NCBI RefSeq assembly: GCF_001038205.1
Contig: NZ_JWIZ01000037.1
Coordinates: forward strand, 1-57,280
DNA length: 57,280 nucleotides
From: Muribacter muris
Lineage (GTDB): Bacteria > Pseudomonadota > Gammaproteobacteria > Enterobacterales > Pasteurellaceae
Direction: 5' to 3'
Each line of letters starts with the position of its first letter. Within the stretch, counting starts at the first letter, position 1. The position numbers and the translations under genes are program-made. The notes under the pieces were generated by a model. That model saw only the letters and a program-made list of their open reading frames with translations, was not told the origin of the DNA and searched no databases. Shown here piece by piece: positions 41,020 through 50,431 of the stretch.

Positions 41020-41814
41020 ATGCAACTTATTGATTCTTCAGCAAAAATAAGCCCGCTTGCCGTCATTGAAGTGGGCGCTCGCATTGGGGCTGGGGTCGAA
41101 ATCGGCCCGTTTTGTGTGATTGGCAAAGAGGTAAAAATCGGGGCGAGAACCAAAATTCATTCCCACGTTGTGATTCAAGGGGATACGGAAATTGGTGAAG
41201 ATAACCATATTTTCCAATTTGCCAGCATTGGCGAAATCAACCAGGATTTAAAATATCAAGGCGAACCGACCAAAACCCGTATCGGCCATCGCAATCGGAT
41301 TCGTGAGAGTGTTACCATTCATCGTGGCACGGTGCAGGGCGGTGGTGTAACGAAAGTCGGCGATGATAACCTGTTTATGATCAACTGTCATATTGCCCAC
41401 GATTGCCAGATTGGTAACCGCTGTATTATTGCCAATAACGGCACGCTTGCCGGACACGTTACCCTAGATGATTTTGTGATTGTCGGCGGAATGTCGGCGA
41501 TTCACCAATTTGTCGTGATCGGTTCGCACGTTATGCTAGGCGGCGGCTCAATGGTCAGCCAAGACGTACCACCTTATGTGATGGCGCAAGGCAACCACGC
41601 TCAACCGTTCGGGGTCAATCTTGAAGGGCTAAAACGCCGTGGCTTTGAAAAAGCGACAATGCACGCTATTCGTAATGTGTATAAATTGATTTACCGTAGT
41701 GGAAAAACCCTTGAAGAAGCGATGCCGGAAATTGAACAATACGCTAAAACCGAAGCGGCGGTCAGTTTATTCCTCGACTTCTTTAAACGTTCGACCAGAG
41801 GCATTATCCGCTAG
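41020..41814 (+). CDS. lpxA: UDP-N-acetylglucosamine O-acyltransferase
   Basis: First step of lipid A synthesis. 264 residues with hexapeptide repeats from the start ([17 protein letters not shown]), the [10 protein letters not shown] motif, and the catalytic histidine in [17 protein letters not shown] precedes the ATG. Last gene of the block; lpxB is not in the window. Confidence 0.96.
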   Translation: MQLIDSSAKISPLAVIEVGARIGAGVEIGPFCVIGKEVKIGARTKIHSHVVIQGDTEIGEDNHIFQFASIGEINQDLKYQGEPTKTRIGHRNRIRESVTIHRGTVQGGGVTKVGDDNLFMINCHIAHDCQIGNRCIIANNGTLAGHVTLDDFVIVGGMSAIHQFVVIGSHVMLGGGSMVSQDVPPYVMAQGNHAQPFGVNLEGLKRRGFEKATMHAIRNVYKLIYRSGKTLEEAMPEIEQYAKTEAAVSLFLDFFKRSTRGIIR

Positions 41815-41851
41815 CCGCAAGCGGTGAGTTTCAGACTAAAATCGACAAAAT

Positions 41852-41878
41852 AAATGGGACACGCGTAGCGTCCCATTT
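41852..41878. terminator. Terminator between lpxA and cpdB
   Basis: Stem AAATGGGAC / GTCCCATTT (9 bp) with a 9-base loop ACGCGTAGC. It is bracketed by an inverted uptake-sequence pair (41818-41825 and 41901-41908). Serves two convergent genes. Confidence 0.82.
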
Positions 41879-41908
41879 TGTGAATTATTCAGCCGAACCG
41901 ACCGCTTG

Positions 41909-43879
41909 CTACTGGGTTAAGTCAATACGGTAAACCGCAAAGCCGACTTCATCTGTTCCTACTTGTTCCATTGGATATTGCGCTTTTTCTTTGATAAAGG
42001 CTTTCGCTTTTTCCGTTGGTGATGTTTCAACCCGAATATCCAATTTCACTTGAGTTTTGATTGGTGCAAGCCGCCAGTTACCGTTTGCAGTTGGGCTGAC
42101 TTTTCCGTGCGCCTGCGTTTGTGCGGTAATGTAATTGGCAAGTATTTGGCGGTTTTCGTCCGGTGAGGCAAAGACGATATGTTGATCGCCTGTGCCGGGG
42201 AATTTATTGCTGTACGCACGGTAATTGTTGGTTGCAATTAAAAATTCCCCTTTTGGATCAACGGCTTTGCCGTTAAACGTAAGGTTGATTACCCGCTGGG
42301 AAGCCGGGTTGATCAGTTTACATTCGCCGTCATAGCGTGCTGGTTGGGTAATATCAAATTGATATTCGACCCCGTCAATCACATCAAAATTGTAAGTGCG
42401 GAAGCCCTCCCAATCAATTAGGGTTTGAGGTTGTTCACTATTCGGGTCGATCTGCTTAAACATTCCGGCACTGCACTCCAGCCACTCTTTAAGCTGTTCG
42501 CCACTGACTTTCACCACCACAAGTGTGTTCGGGTAGAGGTACAAATCGGCGGCATTACGGAAGGTTAATTCGCCTTTATCTACCTCCGTATAACCGTTAG
42601 GATCGTTTTTACGTCCGCCCGCTTTAAACGGCGCGCCTGCACTTAAAATCGGCAGACCCGCAAGTTCGGGTAAGGCTTTTACCGCATTTTCCACATAAGC
42701 CCGCTGTGCCTGATTGACGATCTGAATGGTCGGATCGTCCTGAATTAAGGCGAGGTAGCTATACATATTATCGTCCGCCTTGCCGATTGGCTGGGAGACA
42801 AATTGGCGGGTCGCCTCGTGAACCGGTTGCAGTAAAGCGGTCAGTTCGGGGTGATTTTTTGCAACGGCGGTTTTAGTGGCGGTATCATAAATCGGGCGTA
42901 GTGCAGCACTGCCGTCCGTTACCAGCCAATCGTTACCCCGCTTAGCAAGGGTTAAATCAATCACGCTGATATTATTTGCCCAGTAACCCGCCATTGCTTC
43001 CGGCACGCCTTTGAATGTGCCTTTTTCAATATCGGCGTTTGCAGTGCCGGCAAACTCTTTATTCGGGAAGAGGCGGTGAGAATGCCCGAAAATAACCGCA
43101 TCAATGCCCTTGACATCAGCAAGGTAGAAAGCCGCATTCTCCGCCCCTTCTTGATATGGCTTATCGGACGGGCCGGTGTGAGCAAGAGCGATGATAATAT
43201 CCGCACCGGCTTTTTTGACGAGCGGCACATATTTTTCCGCCGTTTTCACAATATCACGGGCTTCCACTTTGCCGTCTAAATGCGCTTTGTCCCACACCAT
43301 AATTTGCGGCGGCACAAAGCCGATATAGCCCACATTGAGCGTATGCTTAATGCCGTCCTCATCAACAACCTCTTTCGGTTGGATAAAATAAGGCTGATAA
43401 AGCGGCTCGTCTGTGCCGGCTTTAACGATATTCGCATTGATGATCGGGAATTGGGCTTGTTTGATAGCACTCTCAAGGTAGGTTAAACCGTAGTTGAATT
43501 CGTGGTTGCCGAGCGTGCCGACATCATAATCCATCGCATTGAGTGCCGCAACGGCAGGGTGAGGCTCACCGGCTTTATGCCCTACGGCAGCTTGATAATC
43601 GGCAATCGGGTTGCCTTGAATTAAATCGCCGTTATCCACCAGTACACTGTTTTTGGCTTCTTGGCGGGCTTGCTCAATTAACGTTGCGGCACGGGTAAAG
43701 CCAAATTTATCCGTTGGGGCATCTTTGTAATAGTCAAAATCCGTTAAAAAGCTGTGAATATCGGTTGTGCCGACAATGCGAAAATGCACTTTGCTATCGC
43801 CGGCGGCAAAGGCAAAACGGTTAGTACTCAGGGCTAAAATACTGGTTGCGCCGATTTTAATGAAATGTCTTCTGTTCAT
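41909..43879 (-). CDS. cpdB: 2',3'-cyclic-nucleotide 2'-phosphodiesterase/3'-nucleotidase
   Basis: Periplasmic enzyme that degrades 2',3'-cyclic nucleotides and 3'-nucleotides. 656 residues. The N-terminus ([16 protein letters not shown]) carries a twin-arginine-like motif and ends in AFA, so export may be by Tat. The metallophosphatase motifs [32 protein letters not shown] and GHSHRLFP are all present, followed by a 5'-nucleotidase C-terminal domain. An AGGAGT ribosome site precedes the ATG. Confidence 0.93.
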   Translation of the reverse strand: MNRRHFIKIGATSILALSTNRFAFAAGDSKVHFRIVGTTDIHSFLTDFDYYKDAPTDKFGFTRAATLIEQARQEAKNSVLVDNGDLIQGNPIADYQAAVGHKAGEPHPAVAALNAMDYDVGTLGNHEFNYGLTYLESAIKQAQFPIINANIVKAGTDEPLYQPYFIQPKEVVDEDGIKHTLNVGYIGFVPPQIMVWDKAHLDGKVEARDIVKTAEKYVPLVKKAGADIIIALAHTGPSDKPYQEGAENAAFYLADVKGIDAVIFGHSHRLFPNKEFAGTANADIEKGTFKGVPEAMAGYWANNISVIDLTLAKRGNDWLVTDGSAALRPIYDTATKTAVAKNHPELTALLQPVHEATRQFVSQPIGKADDNMYSYLALIQDDPTIQIVNQAQRAYVENAVKALPELAGLPILSAGAPFKAGGRKNDPNGYTEVDKGELTFRNAADLYLYPNTLVVVKVSGEQLKEWLECSAGMFKQIDPNSEQPQTLIDWEGFRTYNFDVIDGVEYQFDITQPARYDGECKLINPASQRVINLTFNGKAVDPKGEFLIATNNYRAYSNKFPGTGDQHIVFASPDENRQILANYITAQTQAHGKVSPTANGNWRLAPIKTQVKLDIRVETSPTEKAKAFIKEKAQYPMEQVGTDEVGFAVYRIDLTQ

Positions 43880-43906
43880 TATGACTCCTTTTATTACTCA
43901 AAAAAG

Positions 43907-43932
43907 AAAAGGTTGGTATAACCCAACCTTTT
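43907..43932 (-). terminator. Terminator after ppiB
   Basis: A 10-bp stem AAAAGGTTGG / CCAACCTTTT with a 6-base loop and, on the minus strand, TTTTC after it. It separates ppiB from cpdB. Confidence 0.85.
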
Positions 43933-43936
43933 GCCG

Positions 43937-44446
43937 TTATGCCACGCTAACCGATTCGATGATCACATCTTCTTTCGGGACATCTTGGTGGAAACCTTTA
44001 TTGCCGGTTGCTACACCTTTGATTTTATCGACAACGTCCATACCTTCGACTACTTCACCAAAGACGGCATAACCCCACTCTTGCACCACTTCACGTCCGT
44101 TCATCTCTTTAGAGCGGTAATCTAAGAAGGTGTTATCGGCAACATTGATAAAAAATTGCGATGACGCAGAGTGCGGATCGGCGGTACGAGCCATTGCGAT
44201 CGTACCACGTTTATTGCTCAAACGGTTGTTGGCTTCATTTTGAATCGGTGCTTTGGTCGCTTTTTCAGTGAAACCGACCGTCATTCCGCCGCCTTGAATC
44301 ATAAAGCCGTCAATCACACGGTGGAAGATCGTGCCGTTGTAAAAGCCTTCTTTGCAGTAATCTTCAAAGTTTTTAGCAGTGATGGGCGCTTTGTCAAAAT
44401 CTAATTGGATTTTAATCTCGCCAAAATTGGTATGTAATGTAATCAT
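43937..44446 (-). CDS. ppiB: Peptidyl-prolyl cis-trans isomerase B (cyclophilin)
   Basis: 169-residue cyclophilin with [33 protein letters not shown] and the [20 protein letters not shown] segment. No signal peptide, so it is the cytoplasmic type. Divergent from cysS, as in E. coli and Haemophilus. Confidence 0.96.
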   Translation of the reverse strand: MITLHTNFGEIKIQLDFDKAPITAKNFEDYCKEGFYNGTIFHRVIDGFMIQGGGMTVGFTEKATKAPIQNEANNRLSNKRGTIAMARTADPHSASSQFFINVADNTFLDYRSKEMNGREVVQEWGYAVFGEVVEGMDVVDKIKGVATGNKGFHQDVPKEDVIIESVSVA

Positions 44447-44615
44447 TTTGGTTCCTTATAACAGGGAAAGGGAGTTTAGAACGATATTATTAAAAAGTTT
44501 GGCAAAAATTGCAAAAAATTCGTTATACTCTTATCATTTTAAAGGCATTGCAAGCGGTCGGATTTAGCCGATTGTTTGCAAAATGGTGGATTTTTTAGAT
44601 ACAAATGAGGACGTT

Positions 44616-45995
44616 ATGCTCAAAATTTACAATACGTTAAAACGTGAAAAAGAAGAGTTTAAACCGATTAACCCGAACCAAGTGAGAATGTATGTATGTG
44701 GTGTAACGGTTTATGATCTTTGCCATTTTGGGCACGGGCGTACCTTTGTGTCCTTTGATGTTATTGCTCGTTATTTGCGTTATTCGGGCTACAATCTTCG
44801 TTATGTGCGAAATATCACCGATGTGGATGATAAAATCATCAAACGAGCCCTCAAAAATAATGAAAGCTGCGATCAGTTGGTAGAACGTATGATCGCCGAA
44901 ATGCACAAGGATTTTGATGCACTTAACATTTTACGCCCCGATGTCGAGCCGAGAGCAACACAACATATTTCGGAAATTATTGCGATGGTGCAAACCTTAA
45001 TTGATAAGGGACACGCCTATGTCGCAGAGGACGGCGATGTGATGTTTAATGTGGAATCTTTCAAGCAATACGGGGCATTGTCCCGCCAGAATTTAGAGCA
45101 ACTGCAAGCTGGGGCGAGAGTCGAGATTAAATCGGTGAAACGTAATCCGATGGATTTCGTGCTGTGGAAGATGTCGAAAGAAAACGAACCGAGCTGGGAT
45201 TCCCCTTGGGGTAAAGGTCGCCCCGGCTGGCATATTGAATGTTCGGCTATGAACAGTAAAGAGCTGGGGACGCATTTTGATATTCACGGCGGCGGCTCGG
45301 ATTTGATGTTCCCACACCACGAAAACGAAATTGCGCAATCTTGCTGTGCCCACGGGGATCAATATGTCAATTATTGGCTACACACGGGAATGCTGACGAT
45401 CAACGAAGAGAAAATGTCAAAATCCCTGAACAATTTCTTCACCATTCGGGATATTTTGAATAAATACGATTGTGAAAGTGTGCGTTATTTCTTCTTAACC
45501 GCGCAATACCGTAGCTTGCTTGATTACAGTGAAGAAAATATCGGCTTGGCACGCAAAGCGTTAGAGCGTTTATATACGGCTTTGCGGGGTTGTGATACCA
45601 CCGTTGAACCGACAGAGAATGACGCCTATGTGGACGCCTTTAAAGCCGCAATGGACGATGATTTCAATACACCGGGGGCATTGGCGGTACTGTTTGAGCT
45701 GGCTCGTGAAATCAATAAAGTGAAGAATGACGATACAGCTCAAGCTAATATATTAGCGGCTCGTTTAAAACAACTTGGCGGAGTGCTAGGCTTATTGGAA
45801 CAAGCACCGGAAACTTTCTTACAGGGCAGTGCGGATAATGATGATGTGGCGGAGATTGAAGCGTTAATTCGGCAACGTAATGAAGCCAGAGCCGCTAAAA
45901 ACTGGGCAGCAGCCGATGAAGCCCGCAACAAGCTCACCGCAATGGGCATTGTGTTAGAAGACGGTGCGAACGGCACAACTTGGCGCAAAGCCTAG
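44616..45995 (+). CDS. cysS: Cysteinyl-tRNA synthetase
   Basis: 459 residues, against 461 in E. coli. The HIGH-type motif [13 protein letters not shown], zinc-binding residues (C in [11 protein letters not shown] in WHIECSAMN, and HHENE) and the KMSKS motif ([12 protein letters not shown]) are intact. Start at ATG 44616 behind GAGG; an upstream in-frame ATG at 44583 lacks a ribosome site. An uptake core follows at about 46000. Confidence 0.97.
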   Translation: MLKIYNTLKREKEEFKPINPNQVRMYVCGVTVYDLCHFGHGRTFVSFDVIARYLRYSGYNLRYVRNITDVDDKIIKRALKNNESCDQLVERMIAEMHKDFDALNILRPDVEPRATQHISEIIAMVQTLIDKGHAYVAEDGDVMFNVESFKQYGALSRQNLEQLQAGARVEIKSVKRNPMDFVLWKMSKENEPSWDSPWGKGRPGWHIECSAMNSKELGTHFDIHGGGSDLMFPHHENEIAQSCCAHGDQYVNYWLHTGMLTINEEKMSKSLNNFFTIRDILNKYDCESVRYFFLTAQYRSLLDYSEENIGLARKALERLYTALRGCDTTVEPTENDAYVDAFKAAMDDDFNTPGALAVLFELAREINKVKNDDTAQANILAARLKQLGGVLGLLEQAPETFLQGSADNDDVAEIEALIRQRNEARAAKNWAAADEARNKLTAMGIVLEDGANGTTWRKA

Positions 45996-46039
45996 CTTAG
46001 CAAGCGGTTGGTTTTGAAAGAGAAAATGTAAAAATTGAA

Positions 46040-46538
46040 GGCTGTCCTAGATAACGACTAAATTTCTTGTTTAGGTTAAGATAACGCGATGAAAAAACTT
46101 GCCTAAGTCGGCATAAACAAACTCATCGAGCTATTTATCTCAGAGGGGGCAGTTAGAATAGTTGAGTTGGTGAATATCAATAAAACGACCACAATCTACT
46201 GCTTCCATCGGTTGCTGATTTACCAAAACAATCTCTATTTGGATATGTTAGGTGGTGAAGTCGGGCTGATGGGAGCTATTTAGGTAGTAAGTACAACGTA
46301 AATAGGTCGTGGTGCAAGCAGTAAATTTATCGTATTCATCAATTTTTGCAGACAGTTATAATAATATCAGTGGAATTGAGAATCTTTCGAACCAAGCTGA
46401 ACTTCATCTACGCTATTCCTAAAATCTATTTTATTGAAGGCGTGAGAATAGCGTTTTAGCAACAGTGATTTAAAAACTAAAAATTTCCATTTAAAGCAAT
46501 TAGTTAAGGGGAGTTTGTCTCGTTATCTAGGACACGCC
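46040..46538 (+). mobile_element. Decayed IS1016-like element (IS1595 family)
   Basis: Bounded by inverted repeats: GGCTGTCCTAGATAACGA at the left (46040-46057) and, read from the right end, GGCGTGTCCTAGATAACGA. About 499 bases long, against roughly 700 for an intact IS1016-type element as I remember it. The transposase inside is broken. The right end lies within the 3' end of the minus-strand gene at 46504-46824. I could not see a clear target duplication. Confidence 0.85.
46089..46459 (+). pseudogene. IS1016-type transposase remnant
   Basis: Translation in shifting frames recovers the IS1016 pattern: NKLIELF...ELVNINK, FHRLLIYQNN, the DDE-type start ADGSYLG, GRGASSKFIVF, FADSYNNISGIENL and IPKIYFIEGVRIAF before a stop at 46457. 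The reading frame has a TAA at codon 6, several frameshifts, and an internal deletion of roughly 250-300 bases between FIVF and FADSY. It is inactive. Confidence 0.82.
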
Positions 46539-46824
46539 AAAAACTATTGTCAATAATAATATAATCACCCTCTAAAATATATCTAATCTCGCCATTTATA
46601 ATTACCTTATACGCTAAATAATGTTTTAGATCTATGATACCTTTTATGGTAACAACATCTCCTTTCTTCAATCTATCAGAACTTTTTAAATTATCTAAAA
46701 TATCAGTACTATTTAAATAAATTGGTGTATCTCCTAAAGATACTAAGTATGTCGTATCTTTAAAAATAGAAATACCCCAATAAAAAAGCAGTAGCAAAAA
46801 TAATATTTTCTTTATTTTATTCAT
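46504..46824 (-). CDS. Membrane-anchored putative immunity protein, 3' end replaced by IS
   Basis: A 106-residue reading frame with an N-terminal membrane helix (KKILFLLLLFYWGISIF) and a probable periplasmic beta-rich domain (KKGDVVTIKGIIDLKHYLA, then VIINGEIRYILEGDYIIID). The last 10 residues are encoded by the inverted repeat of the IS1016 remnant, so the native C-terminus is lost or slightly altered. A short toxin stub precedes it (46837-46893). I infer an immunity role from position only. AT-rich, weak ribosome site. Confidence 0.55.
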   Translation of the reverse strand: MNKIKKILFLLLLFYWGISIFKDTTYLVSLGDTPIYLNSTDILDNLKSSDRLKKGDVVTIKGIIDLKHYLAYKVIINGEIRYILEGDYIIIDNSFWRVLDNETNSP

Positions 46825-46837
46825 AACTATATATTTA

Positions 46838-46896
46838 CTAATAATATTGAGATAGAGGATTACTACTAAAAATCCCCTTTCCTGATCTCTTATAAA
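46838..46896 (-). pseudogene. Toxin 3' stub (ends ...SSNPLSQYY)
   Basis: An open segment without a start reads IYKRSGKGIFSSNPLSQYY and stops with TAG (46838-46840), 13 bases before the ATG at 46824. Position and look match the other C-terminal stubs of this array. Too short to assign to a family. Confidence 0.4.
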
Positions 46897-46901
46897 TTTA
46901 C

Positions 46902-47458
46902 CTAAAAATCAAATATCTCATAGATAAATACACTATCTACTTCCATATATTCTTCTAACTCAGAAATATGAGTGAAAAATTTATATCTTCCCGATAATTT
47001 ATAATAAGTGGCAATTTCATTAGCATTTATCCTTACTTTATCTTTAAATCTAATAGTTCGGCTAATAATAAACTATTTTTTGAGTTTATTATTCTTAATT
47101 TAACAACAAACTCTAATAATCTATTTTTAGATATGTTTTTTATAAGCAACTCTGACAAATAATAGAATGTGTTACTATTTAAGTTATTAACTTCCTCTAA
47201 TAGAATTGGTAATAAAAAAGAAAGCCCATTACATTCTATATCAGATAATAATAAGTCAGAATACCAATGTTCTAAACCCTGACTATCTTGATACCTGGAA
47301 TGAGTCATTAAAAAAGCTAATAATTCTTTCCATTGATTTATTTTAGTAATGTCAGAAAACTCTAAGTTAAATAAAATATCATATAATTTTCTTCTTATTT
47401 TTCTATCTGGTGTTTTTTCTAATTCTTTTAAAATAAAAGAAATATTATTATATTTCAT
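46902..47458 (-). pseudogene. Helical putative immunity gene, probably frameshifted
   Basis: The intact 5' part (47033-47458) codes for 141 residues, all-helical and AT-rich (NISFILKELEKTPDRKIRRK at the start), stopping after LLDLKIK. In another frame, coding-like sequence runs on from the same point (FKDKVRINANEIATYYKLS ... YEIFDF) to a stop at 46902-46904. One indel near 47040 would make a single protein of about 185 residues. The ATG overlaps the end of a toxin stub, typical of toxin-immunity pairs. It could also be a genuine 141-residue protein followed by an unrelated stub. Confidence 0.5.
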
Positions 47459-47699
47459 CTTTAAGTACCTTAGTTAAAACATTGTAGCAGGAATTGCATC
47501 TACTTAAGGGAGCTCTTCTATTGTAGCATCTTGTTGCATCTAGCATCATATTTGCCCCAGAAACATTGGCAATTATTAGGGAGGGATTAGCTTCGAATGT
47601 GTGATCGCTGTAAACACTGTGTTTCATCTTATCATCAGGGATAATATCTAATGGTCTATTTTCACCTATCCCTGTGGCGTATAAATATAACAGTCTGTT
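47448..47699 (-). pseudogene. Toxin 3' stub upstream of the helical immunity gene
   Basis: 83 open codons without a start, preceded by an in-frame TAA: begins NRLLYLYATGIGENRPLDII and includes HSVYSDHTFEANPSL and RCYNRRAPLSRCNSCYN, with four cysteines. The stop overlaps the following ATG (47456-47458). The same frame reads back through SILEDIISWLNKLTEW to the stop of the gene at 47751, so the toxin is broken as well as truncated. Family unknown. Confidence 0.55.
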
Positions 47700-47750
47700 T
47701 TACCACTCGGTCAGTTTGTTTAACCAAGAGATTATGTCTTCCAATATAGA

Positions 47751-48185
47751 TTACTCATCATTCTCAAGATCGCACAATTTACCGTTACATATAAACTTTA
47801 ATTCTAACGTTTCATTTTTATCTTCTAATACTTTAGTAGCACAATCTATATAATTTATATATTTTTCTCTACCATCATCTTCTAGAAACAATGCGTTGCA
47901 TTTAGAATAGCCCTCTTTTAGCCATTTATCCCGATAGGGTTTATAAACATCAAGGGTTTTTTTATCTGCATTGTCTAATAAAAATTTTTCATTTTTTTTA
48001 AACTTTTCACTTTCCATTAAAAATGTTTTACTGACACATCGAACTATGTCATATTGTCTCATTGAATTAAAATTACAGGATTTATCAAGCGCATTTGCAT
48101 GCACAAAACCCTCTGGTTGTAATGCCAAACTCATATTTATATTCAACAGCAATAAAAAACATAATGTTATTTTATTTTTTTGCAT
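47751..48185 (-). CDS. Secreted LprI-like putative lysozyme inhibitor / immunity protein
   Basis: A 144-residue protein with a signal peptide (about 1-22, LLLLNINMSLA) and five cysteines in the mature part (C37, C50, C97, C116 and others), suggesting disulfides. General layout (QPEGFVHANALDKSC... CATKVLE) recalls LprI/DUF1311-type periplasmic lysozyme inhibitors, but I am not certain of family. The upstream neighbour is a lysozyme-like toxin stub ending 3 bases before the ATG, so a periplasmic immunity role against a peptidoglycan hydrolase is a reasonable inference. Confidence 0.6.
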   Translation of the reverse strand: MQKNKITLCFLLLLNINMSLALQPEGFVHANALDKSCNFNSMRQYDIVRCVSKTFLMESEKFKKNEKFLLDNADKKTLDVYKPYRDKWLKEGYSKCNALFLEDDGREKYINYIDCATKVLEDKNETLELKFICNGKLCDLENDE

Positions 48186-48186
48186 C

Positions 48187-48450
48187 TTATTTAGTCCTCT
48201 CTTTAATTAATTCAGCTTCTTATGCCCTTCTGTTAATAAGAGCTCTCTTTTTTTATCATTTACCCATAATATCTTCATTTTTAGTAAATATTGCGGTACA
48301 TCTGATATTCTCCGCTTTAAACGCTTGTTGAATTTGTTTCATCTCTTTTCGACTATCGCCTTTAAGTGAACTACCTCTATTATAGACTAAAGATAACATC
48401 GCACCTTGTTTATGTAGATGATGATTAACTATCTATCGATAAATACCTAG
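48187..48450 (-). pseudogene. Lysozyme-like (GH24-type) toxin remnant
   Basis: Minus-strand translation gives HHLHKQGAMLSLVYNRGSSL followed by KGDSRKEMKQIQQAFK. This matches the conserved core of GH24/phage-lysozyme-type domains used as tips of Rhs or T6SS effectors (ALxSLVYNRGxxL...RxEMxxIQ). Downstream the frame breaks (stops near 48265-48270 and at 48237), but EAELIKERTK, the usual lysozyme end, is still readable before a TAA at 48187-48189. No start or upstream catalytic part is present. Confidence 0.7.
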
Positions 48451-48525
48451 ACCCTGATATCCGATTAGGAACTGCACCACTTCTCATTTACAACATTTAA
48501 TATCGGAAAAACTAGTCTTAATTTT

Positions 48526-49404
48526 TTATTCCTCTTTGTAGCGATAACCCATTTTTTCTAATCGTTTTAATAATTCTAAGCGTTTATTGTAATCACCTCG
48601 CCCCTTGATCAAGAGTTTTGGCAATTTTTTTGCCAATTTCTCACCATATAATTTAGGGGTTGCTCCTTTATTCATCAAATATTCGGTAATTTCGAGATTT
48701 GTACTAGATTCATCAACTAGGCTTAAACCTAAATAATTAGGTTCATTAATATCTGCACCATAGGAAATTAATAGGTCAATCCTTTTTTTAATATCATTCA
48801 TCCAATCTTCTCTACTCCAACCTTTTTCATTATAAACAGCATCTACTGCTGCAAAAAGTGGCAACCCTTTATTTCCTCCAAATTGCTTATAATAAGAGTC
48901 TTTATTTAAATCTCGATTTGCTTTTGCACCATATTTTAATAATAATTTAATATAATCAATTTTTCGATTTGAAGAGGCTAAAGATAAAGGTAAATATACA
49001 TCTTGTCCTGCTTGATTAGCTATATTCACATATTTGGATTTATATTCAGGAAAATCGACTACCGATATTTGATTTGGGTCCGCACCATTTTCTAAAAGAT
49101 ATTTGGTAATTTCGAACCTATCTTTTAAAAACACTGCATACATCAAATAGGTAAAACCTTGATTGTTTGCAGGTTGGGTATTGACATTTACCCCCTGTGC
49201 AATCAAACGTTTCACTTTACTCAAATCATTTTGATAAATTGCCTGCCCCATTTCGGCACGCTCATTAAAGAAAAAATGCTCTGCCGGAAAGCGACTATTC
49301 ATAATTTCTTTTGCAGAAAATAAAGGTATACATCCTCCTAGTTGAAAACATAAGATACTGACTAATAAAGCTTTTAAATATTTTAACTTGGCAACCACCA
49401 TCAT
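48526..49404 (-). CDS. Ankyrin-repeat lipoprotein, putative immunity protein
   Basis: A 292-residue protein with a lipoprotein signal peptide (LGGC, cysteine 25) and at least four ankyrin repeats (AIYQNDLSKVKRLIAQGVNV; FEITKYLLENGADPN; IDYIKLLLKYGAKAN; RIDLLISYGADIN; LEITEYLMNKGATPK). Ankyrin lipoproteins are recurrent partners of Rhs and T6SS toxins. The ATG overlaps the stop of the Rhs fragment (ATGA at 49401-49404), as in coupled toxin-immunity pairs. Membrane anchoring suggests protection of the periplasm or outer membrane. Confidence 0.75.
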   Translation of the reverse strand: MMVVAKLKYLKALLVSILCFQLGGCIPLFSAKEIMNSRFPAEHFFFNERAEMGQAIYQNDLSKVKRLIAQGVNVNTQPANNQGFTYLMYAVFLKDRFEITKYLLENGADPNQISVVDFPEYKSKYVNIANQAGQDVYLPLSLASSNRKIDYIKLLLKYGAKANRDLNKDSYYKQFGGNKGLPLFAAVDAVYNEKGWSREDWMNDIKKRIDLLISYGADINEPNYLGLSLVDESSTNLEITEYLMNKGATPKLYGEKLAKKLPKLLIKGRGDYNKRLELLKRLEKMGYRYKEE

Positions 49405-49849
49405 TTTTTTACTCCTATTTGCTTATCATAATACTCACCAATCCCTTTATGAAACGGTTCTGATTTAATCGTATGCCCTGTCTCTTTATCAAAGTATTGG
49501 TTTTGCAGTCTTAACGGCTGATGAACACCTTTCAGGTTATGTTCGCCTTGCAGCTTACTCCAACCCTTATAGCTGGCGTGCCACAGTAGGTTGCCCTCTC
49601 GGTCGGCCAGCTTTCTCGGTATCCCGATTTGGTTGCAGTGGTAATAGGATACTTCACTATTGTCTTTTATTTGCGCCAACGGTTCGTAACTCTCCGGGTG
49701 GGTGAAATGTAGGTGTAGCGATTTTCTCCATTTTGCTCTTGGATTAAATGGCTGCCGTCCCACACAAAATCCGTTTGCAGATTTTCGTGCGTTGCCGACC
49801 GCTTGTTTAACTGTCTGCCGAGCGGGTCATAGCGGGAAGATTAAATTTA
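49401..49849 (-). pseudogene. rhs: Rhs core fragment with a truncated tip
   Basis: Minus-strand translation gives the Rhs core end: RYDPLGRQLNK, QTDFVWDGSHLIQE and ENRYTYI in one frame. After a one-base slip near 49706 (T run), the next frame reads THPESYEPLAQI, SEVSYYHCNQIGIPRKLADR and LRLQNQYFDKETG. The usual DPIGL cleavage region and toxin are missing; only about 25 foreign residues (ending EYYDKQIGVKK) follow. There is no start. Its higher GC and an uptake core (about 49797-49806) contrast with the AT-rich surroundings. Confidence 0.85.
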
Positions 49850-50345
49850 TTTTATCCACATTTCTTATATTAGATAATATATTACGGTAATTATTATGTT
49901 TAATAGAGATATCTCTTAAATCATTAGAAATTGGATTATCTATATTATCTATATCAATTATCTTTGAAAAATATAGATTAGATATTTTTACACAATATAC
50001 TTCAGGATTATTAAGTAAACTTCTTAAGCAAAAATTATTAATACTGTTAAACTTAAATATAGGGCAAATACTCTCTGAAAACATAATATGTGATTTTGCA
50101 TATAAAAATAAATATATAGGTTCTTTAAACTCCATTCTATCTATTAGTCTATAAACATCATAATAATACATATCAAAATTACGATCAAAATTAGATGACA
50201 TCTTTTTAAGAACACCATCACTTTCTGGGTAATAAATAATACTATCTGCTTTATTTAACAGTTCTGATAAATATGGCATACCTTTCCAATATTCTAATAT
50301 CTGTTTTTGCTTTAAATTAAATATCTTATCTTGTAATCTACTCAT
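49827..50345 (-). CDS. Orphan putative immunity protein fused to the Rhs fragment edge
   Basis: A 172-residue, asparagine/isoleucine-rich, cytoplasmic protein without recognised motifs (includes YWKGMPYLSELLNKADSIIY and YRLIDRMEFKEPIYLFLYAK). Its last codons (IFPL then TGA) are formed from the first bases of the Rhs fragment, so the native 3' end may have been replaced by recombination. It starts 5 bases after a toxin stub. I infer immunity from position; no family match is claimed. Confidence 0.55.
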   Translation of the reverse strand: MSRLQDKIFNLKQKQILEYWKGMPYLSELLNKADSIIYYPESDGVLKKMSSNFDRNFDMYYYDVYRLIDRMEFKEPIYLFLYAKSHIMFSESICPIFKFNSINNFCLRSLLNNPEVYCVKISNLYFSKIIDIDNIDNPISNDLRDISIKHNNYRNILSNIRNVDKINLIFPL

Positions 50346-50350
50346 AACAA

Positions 50351-50431
50351 TTAGTTCATATGCTCTATAGCTGGATATTCGTGCTTATATTTCCACGAAA
50401 AAGTACCATTAGTATAATTAATATTAAATAA
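50351..50431 (-). pseudogene. Toxin 3' stub (ends ...YPAIEHMN)
   Basis: A short open segment reads ILFNINYTNGTFSWKYKHEY then PAIEHMN and stops at 50351-50353, 5 bases before the ATG of the next gene (50345). No start. It fits the stub-then-immunity pattern of this region. Confidence 0.45.

Noticed and set aside
48095-48331. A plus-strand frame over the lysozyme stub and secreted gene
   Set aside because: It is antisense to clearly recognisable minus-strand coding sequence and has no similarity of its own.
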